This document shows, one piece after another, positions 61,307 through 64,000 of a stretch of 64,000 nucleotides of DNA (position 1 is its first letter; each line of letters begins with the position of its first letter). The stretch comes from an uncultured Pseudomonadota bacterium (GTDB taxonomy: Bacteria; Pseudomonadota; Gammaproteobacteria; Steroidobacterales; Steroidobacteraceae). A program made the position numbers and the translations under genes. The notes under the pieces are model-generated. The model saw only the letters and a list, made by a program, of their open reading frames with translations, had not been told where the DNA came from and made no database searches. The DNA is taken from assembly GCA_903879335.1 (NCBI GenBank), contig CAIRLC010000022.1, positions 113,737-177,736 of the forward strand, in the 5' to 3' direction.

Positions 61307-61744
61307 ATGACACGCATTTTGGTCCTCAATGGACCGAACCTGAACTTGCTAGGCACCCGGGAACCGGGCACTTACGGCAGCCAGACGCTAAAAGACATCC
61401 TCGGACGTCTTGAATCGATCGCGGCCGCACGGGGCGGGTTCGTGTCCGGCTTTCAGTCCAACGCAGAACATGAACTGATCGAGCAGATTCAGGGCGCCAA
61501 GACGCATGGATTTGACGCGATCATCATCAATGCGGGCGCCTATACGCACACCAGTATTGCGATACGCGACGCGTTTGCTGCGGTCAGCATCCCGTTTTAC
61601 GAAGTGCACATCTCCAACGTTTACGCGCGCGAGTCGTTTCGACATCACTCACATTTATCGGCGCTAGCGTCCGGCGTGATCGTAGGGCTCGGGCCGCTTG
61701 GCTACGAACTCGCGCTCGAAGCCGCGCTGCGCGCCCATCCTTAA
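61307..61744 (+). CDS. aroQ: Type II 3-dehydroquinate dehydratase
   Basis: [70 protein letters not shown]. Confidence 0.97.
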   Translation: MTRILVLNGPNLNLLGTREPGTYGSQTLKDILGRLESIAAARGGFVSGFQSNAEHELIEQIQGAKTHGFDAIIINAGAYTHTSIAIRDAFAAVSIPFYEVHISNVYARESFRHHSHLSALASGVIVGLGPLGYELALEAALRAHP

Positions 61745-61772
61745 TTTGCTGCCAGATCGACGAGGAAGAGTC

Positions 61773-62240
61773 ATGGATATCCGCAAGGTCAAGAAACTCA
61801 TCGAATTGCTCGAAGAGTCGGGCGTCGCCGAGATTGAGATCAAGGAAGGCGAAGAATCCGTACGCATCAGCCGTCATGGTTCGGCGCCGATGACCACCTA
61901 CGTGTCCGCGCCAAGCCCGGCCCCGGTCGCCGCCGCCCCCGCTGCGCCGGTTGCAATCGCAGCGCCAGCCGCTGCGCCAGCTCCAGTGGCCGCGGCCCCA
62001 TCGGCGGACTCTGCCGTCACGGCCCCTATGGTCGGCACGTATTACTCGTCGCCAGCACCCGGCGCGAAGGTGTTCGTGGAGCTTGGCTCGGAGGTCAAGG
62101 TGGGCCAGACGCTGTGCATCATCGAAGCGATGAAAATGATGAACCAGATCGAGTCCGACCGTGCCGGCAAGGTCGTATCGATACTCGTCAAGAATGGCGA
62201 CCCGGTCGAGTTCGGCCAACCGCTGTTCATCATTGAATAA
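61773..62240 (+). CDS. accB: Acetyl-CoA carboxylase biotin carboxyl carrier protein
   Basis: [34 protein letters not shown], Ala/Pro linker, biotinylation motif EAMKMMNQI. Confidence 0.97.
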   Translation: MDIRKVKKLIELLEESGVAEIEIKEGEESVRISRHGSAPMTTYVSAPSPAPVAAAPAAPVAIAAPAAAPAPVAAAPSADSAVTAPMVGTYYSSPAPGAKVFVELGSEVKVGQTLCIIEAMKMMNQIESDRAGKVVSILVKNGDPVEFGQPLFIIE

Positions 62241-62244
62241 GCCC

Positions 62245-63588
62245 ATGATTGACAAGGTCCTCATTGCCAATCGCGGCGAGATCGCGCTGCGCATCCTTAG
62301 GGCATGCCGCGAACTCGGCATCAAAACAGTCGCGGTCCATTCGACCGCGGATCGCAACCTCAAGCACGTGCTGTTGGCTGACGAAACTGTGTGTATCGGG
62401 CCGCCGTCCTCGAAGGACAGCTACCTGAACATGCCGGCCCTCATCGCCGCGGCTGAAGTGACCGACACCGTCGCAATCCACCCGGGTTACGGCTTCTTGT
62501 CGGAGAATGCTGATTTCGCCGAACGCGTTGAAAAGTCGGGTTTTATTTTCGTAGGGCCCAAAGCCGAAACCATCCGCATCATGGGCGACAAAGTGTCGGC
62601 CATCCGCACCATGAAGGCGGCGGGCGTGCCGTGTGTGCCCGGATCGGGCGATCCGCTCGGTGATGATCCAGAGGAAAATCGCAAGATTGCACACAAGATC
62701 GGATACCCGGTCATCATCAAAGCCTCCGGCGGCGGTGGCGGCCGCGGTATGCGCGTCGTGCATTCCGACGCGGCACTGGCAACCTCCATCAGTGTGACCA
62801 AAGCGGAAGCTCTCGCGGCCTTCAGCAACGATCAGGTCTATATGGAGAAGTTCCTCGAACGTCCGCGTCACGTGGAGTTCCAGGTGCTCGCCGACAACCA
62901 CGGCAACGTGGTCGTATTGGGTGAGAGAGATTGCTCCTTGCAGCGTCGTCACCAGAAGATCGTCGAGGAAGCGCCCGCCCCGGGAATCACACCGGAAATG
63001 CGTGCCGAAATGATCACAAGCATCACGAAAGCGCTCAAAGCCGTCGGCTACCGCGGCGCGGGCACGCTCGAATTCTTGTTTGAAGACGGACGGTTCTATT
63101 TCATCGAGATGAACACCCGTATCCAGGTCGAACATCCCGTCACGGAACTGGTGACTGGCATCGACCTCGTCAAGATGCAACTGCGCATTGCCGGCGGCGA
63201 ACCGTTGCCGATGAAGCAAGAGGACGTACGCATCACGGGGCATGCCATCGAGTGCCGAATCAATGCGGAGGACCCGAAAACGTTCATGCCAAGTCCGGGC
63301 CCGGTCAAACTCTGGCACGCGCCGGGCGGACCAGGCATTCGCGTCGACAGCCATCTATACAGTGGCTACGCCGTGCCGCCGTATTACGACTCGTTGGTGG
63401 CCAAAATCATTGCGCATGGCGAAGATCGGGATACCGCACTGGCGCGTATGCGCAACGCCTTGTCGGAGATGGTCGTTGAGGGCATCAAAACGAATGCGCC
63501 CTTGCATCAAGAAATCTTCGGGCATGCCGCCTTCCAACAGGGCGGCGTCGATATCCATTATCTCGAGCGACGTTTGGGCTTGAAGTAA
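62245..63588 (+). CDS. accC: Acetyl-CoA carboxylase biotin carboxylase subunit
   Basis: [85 protein letters not shown]. Confidence 0.98.
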   Translation: MIDKVLIANRGEIALRILRACRELGIKTVAVHSTADRNLKHVLLADETVCIGPPSSKDSYLNMPALIAAAEVTDTVAIHPGYGFLSENADFAERVEKSGFIFVGPKAETIRIMGDKVSAIRTMKAAGVPCVPGSGDPLGDDPEENRKIAHKIGYPVIIKASGGGGGRGMRVVHSDAALATSISVTKAEALAAFSNDQVYMEKFLERPRHVEFQVLADNHGNVVVLGERDCSLQRRHQKIVEEAPAPGITPEMRAEMITSITKALKAVGYRGAGTLEFLFEDGRFYFIEMNTRIQVEHPVTELVTGIDLVKMQLRIAGGEPLPMKQEDVRITGHAIECRINAEDPKTFMPSPGPVKLWHAPGGPGIRVDSHLYSGYAVPPYYDSLVAKIIAHGEDRDTALARMRNALSEMVVEGIKTNAPLHQEIFGHAAFQQGGVDIHYLERRLGLK

Positions 63589-63596
63589 AGTATGGT

Positions 63597-63626
63597 GTTC
63601 AGGGCGGTCGACCCGCCCTGAACCGT
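63597..63626 (+). terminator. Terminator after accC
   Basis: GTTCAGGGCGG-tcgac-CCGCCCTGAAC followed by cgttt. Confidence 0.8.
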
Positions 63627-63648
63627 TTACTGAGGAGCCCCACCGGCC

Positions 63649-64000
63649 ATGCCGTTCCTGCAGGTCCACGTCACCTTAGACGGCCTTGAACCCGAAATCG
63701 TCGAAGACGCCTGTTTCGCGAGCGGCGCGCTATCGGTCACGCTCGCCGACGCCGGTGATACGCCGATTCTCGAACCCCTGCCGGGCACAACCCCCCTGTG
63801 GCCTGCCACAGCAGTGTCCGCGCTCTACGAGGACGGCAGCGATCCTGAACTGATTGCCGCCTCGCTCACAGAGATCCTCGGGTGTGACATTGAGTTACGC
63901 CACGAAACGCTTGCCGATCGCGCTTGGGAACGCGAGTGGCTCAAGGATTTTCGTCCGATGCGTTTCGGCGAGCGCCTTTGGATTTGTCCCGGCGGCCAGT
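63649..64000 (+). CDS. prmA: Ribosomal protein L11 methyltransferase, truncated by window edge
   Basis: Manual translation MPFLQVHVTLDGLEPEIVEDACFASGALSVTLADAGDTPILEPLPGTTPLW...DRAWEREWLKDFRPMRFGERLWICPGGQ; matches PrmA N-terminus and usual accBC neighbourhood. Confidence 0.9.
   Translation, partial: MPFLQVHVTLDGLEPEIVEDACFASGALSVTLADAGDTPILEPLPGTTPLWPATAVSALYEDGSDPELIAASLTEILGCDIELRHETLADRAWEREWLKDFRPMRFGERLWICPGGQ

Noticed and set aside
62230-63354. 374-aa minus-strand ORF antisense to accC
   Set aside because: Mirror frame of a clear accC gene; no recognisable domain.

Overview
This 64 kb window is dense, coding-rich chromosomal DNA from a proteobacterium, most likely gammaproteobacterial judging by gene content and order. 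I saw no rRNA, tRNA, CRISPR array, IS element or prophage. Core blocks are: tkt-gap-pgk (pgk cut by the left edge); metK, then a SAH riboswitch and ahcY; hemL; mpl; rnd; adk; a PPi-type phosphofructokinase followed by a membrane H+-pyrophosphatase; a tightly packed LPS block (waaA, lpxL-like, Kdo kinase, GT9); glnE; groES-groEL with a degenerate CIRCE element; dsbD-tlpA; aroQ-accB-accC; and prmA (cut by the right edge). The main accessory region is about 37.4-56 kb. It is an apparent alpha-galactoside utilisation locus: PfkB kinase, galT, galK, SSS symporter, GH27 alpha-galactosidase, flavin-dependent 'tryptophan halogenase', TonB-dependent receptor, TPR/2OG-Fe(II) oxygenase-like protein, two MFS transporters and a LacI regulator. 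Four promoter regions in this locus share a CG-centred near-palindrome (about TTGCAAwCGwTTGCAA). This predicts one LacI regulon that includes the halogenase and the oxygenase, and it is the strongest lead in the window. Other leads are a DsbD with two complete alpha domains, the PPi-based glycolysis/energy pair, divergent LPS genes whose start codons overlap in one CATG, an inverted repeat over the aroQ-accBC promoter, and possible structured leaders upstream of metK and hppA.
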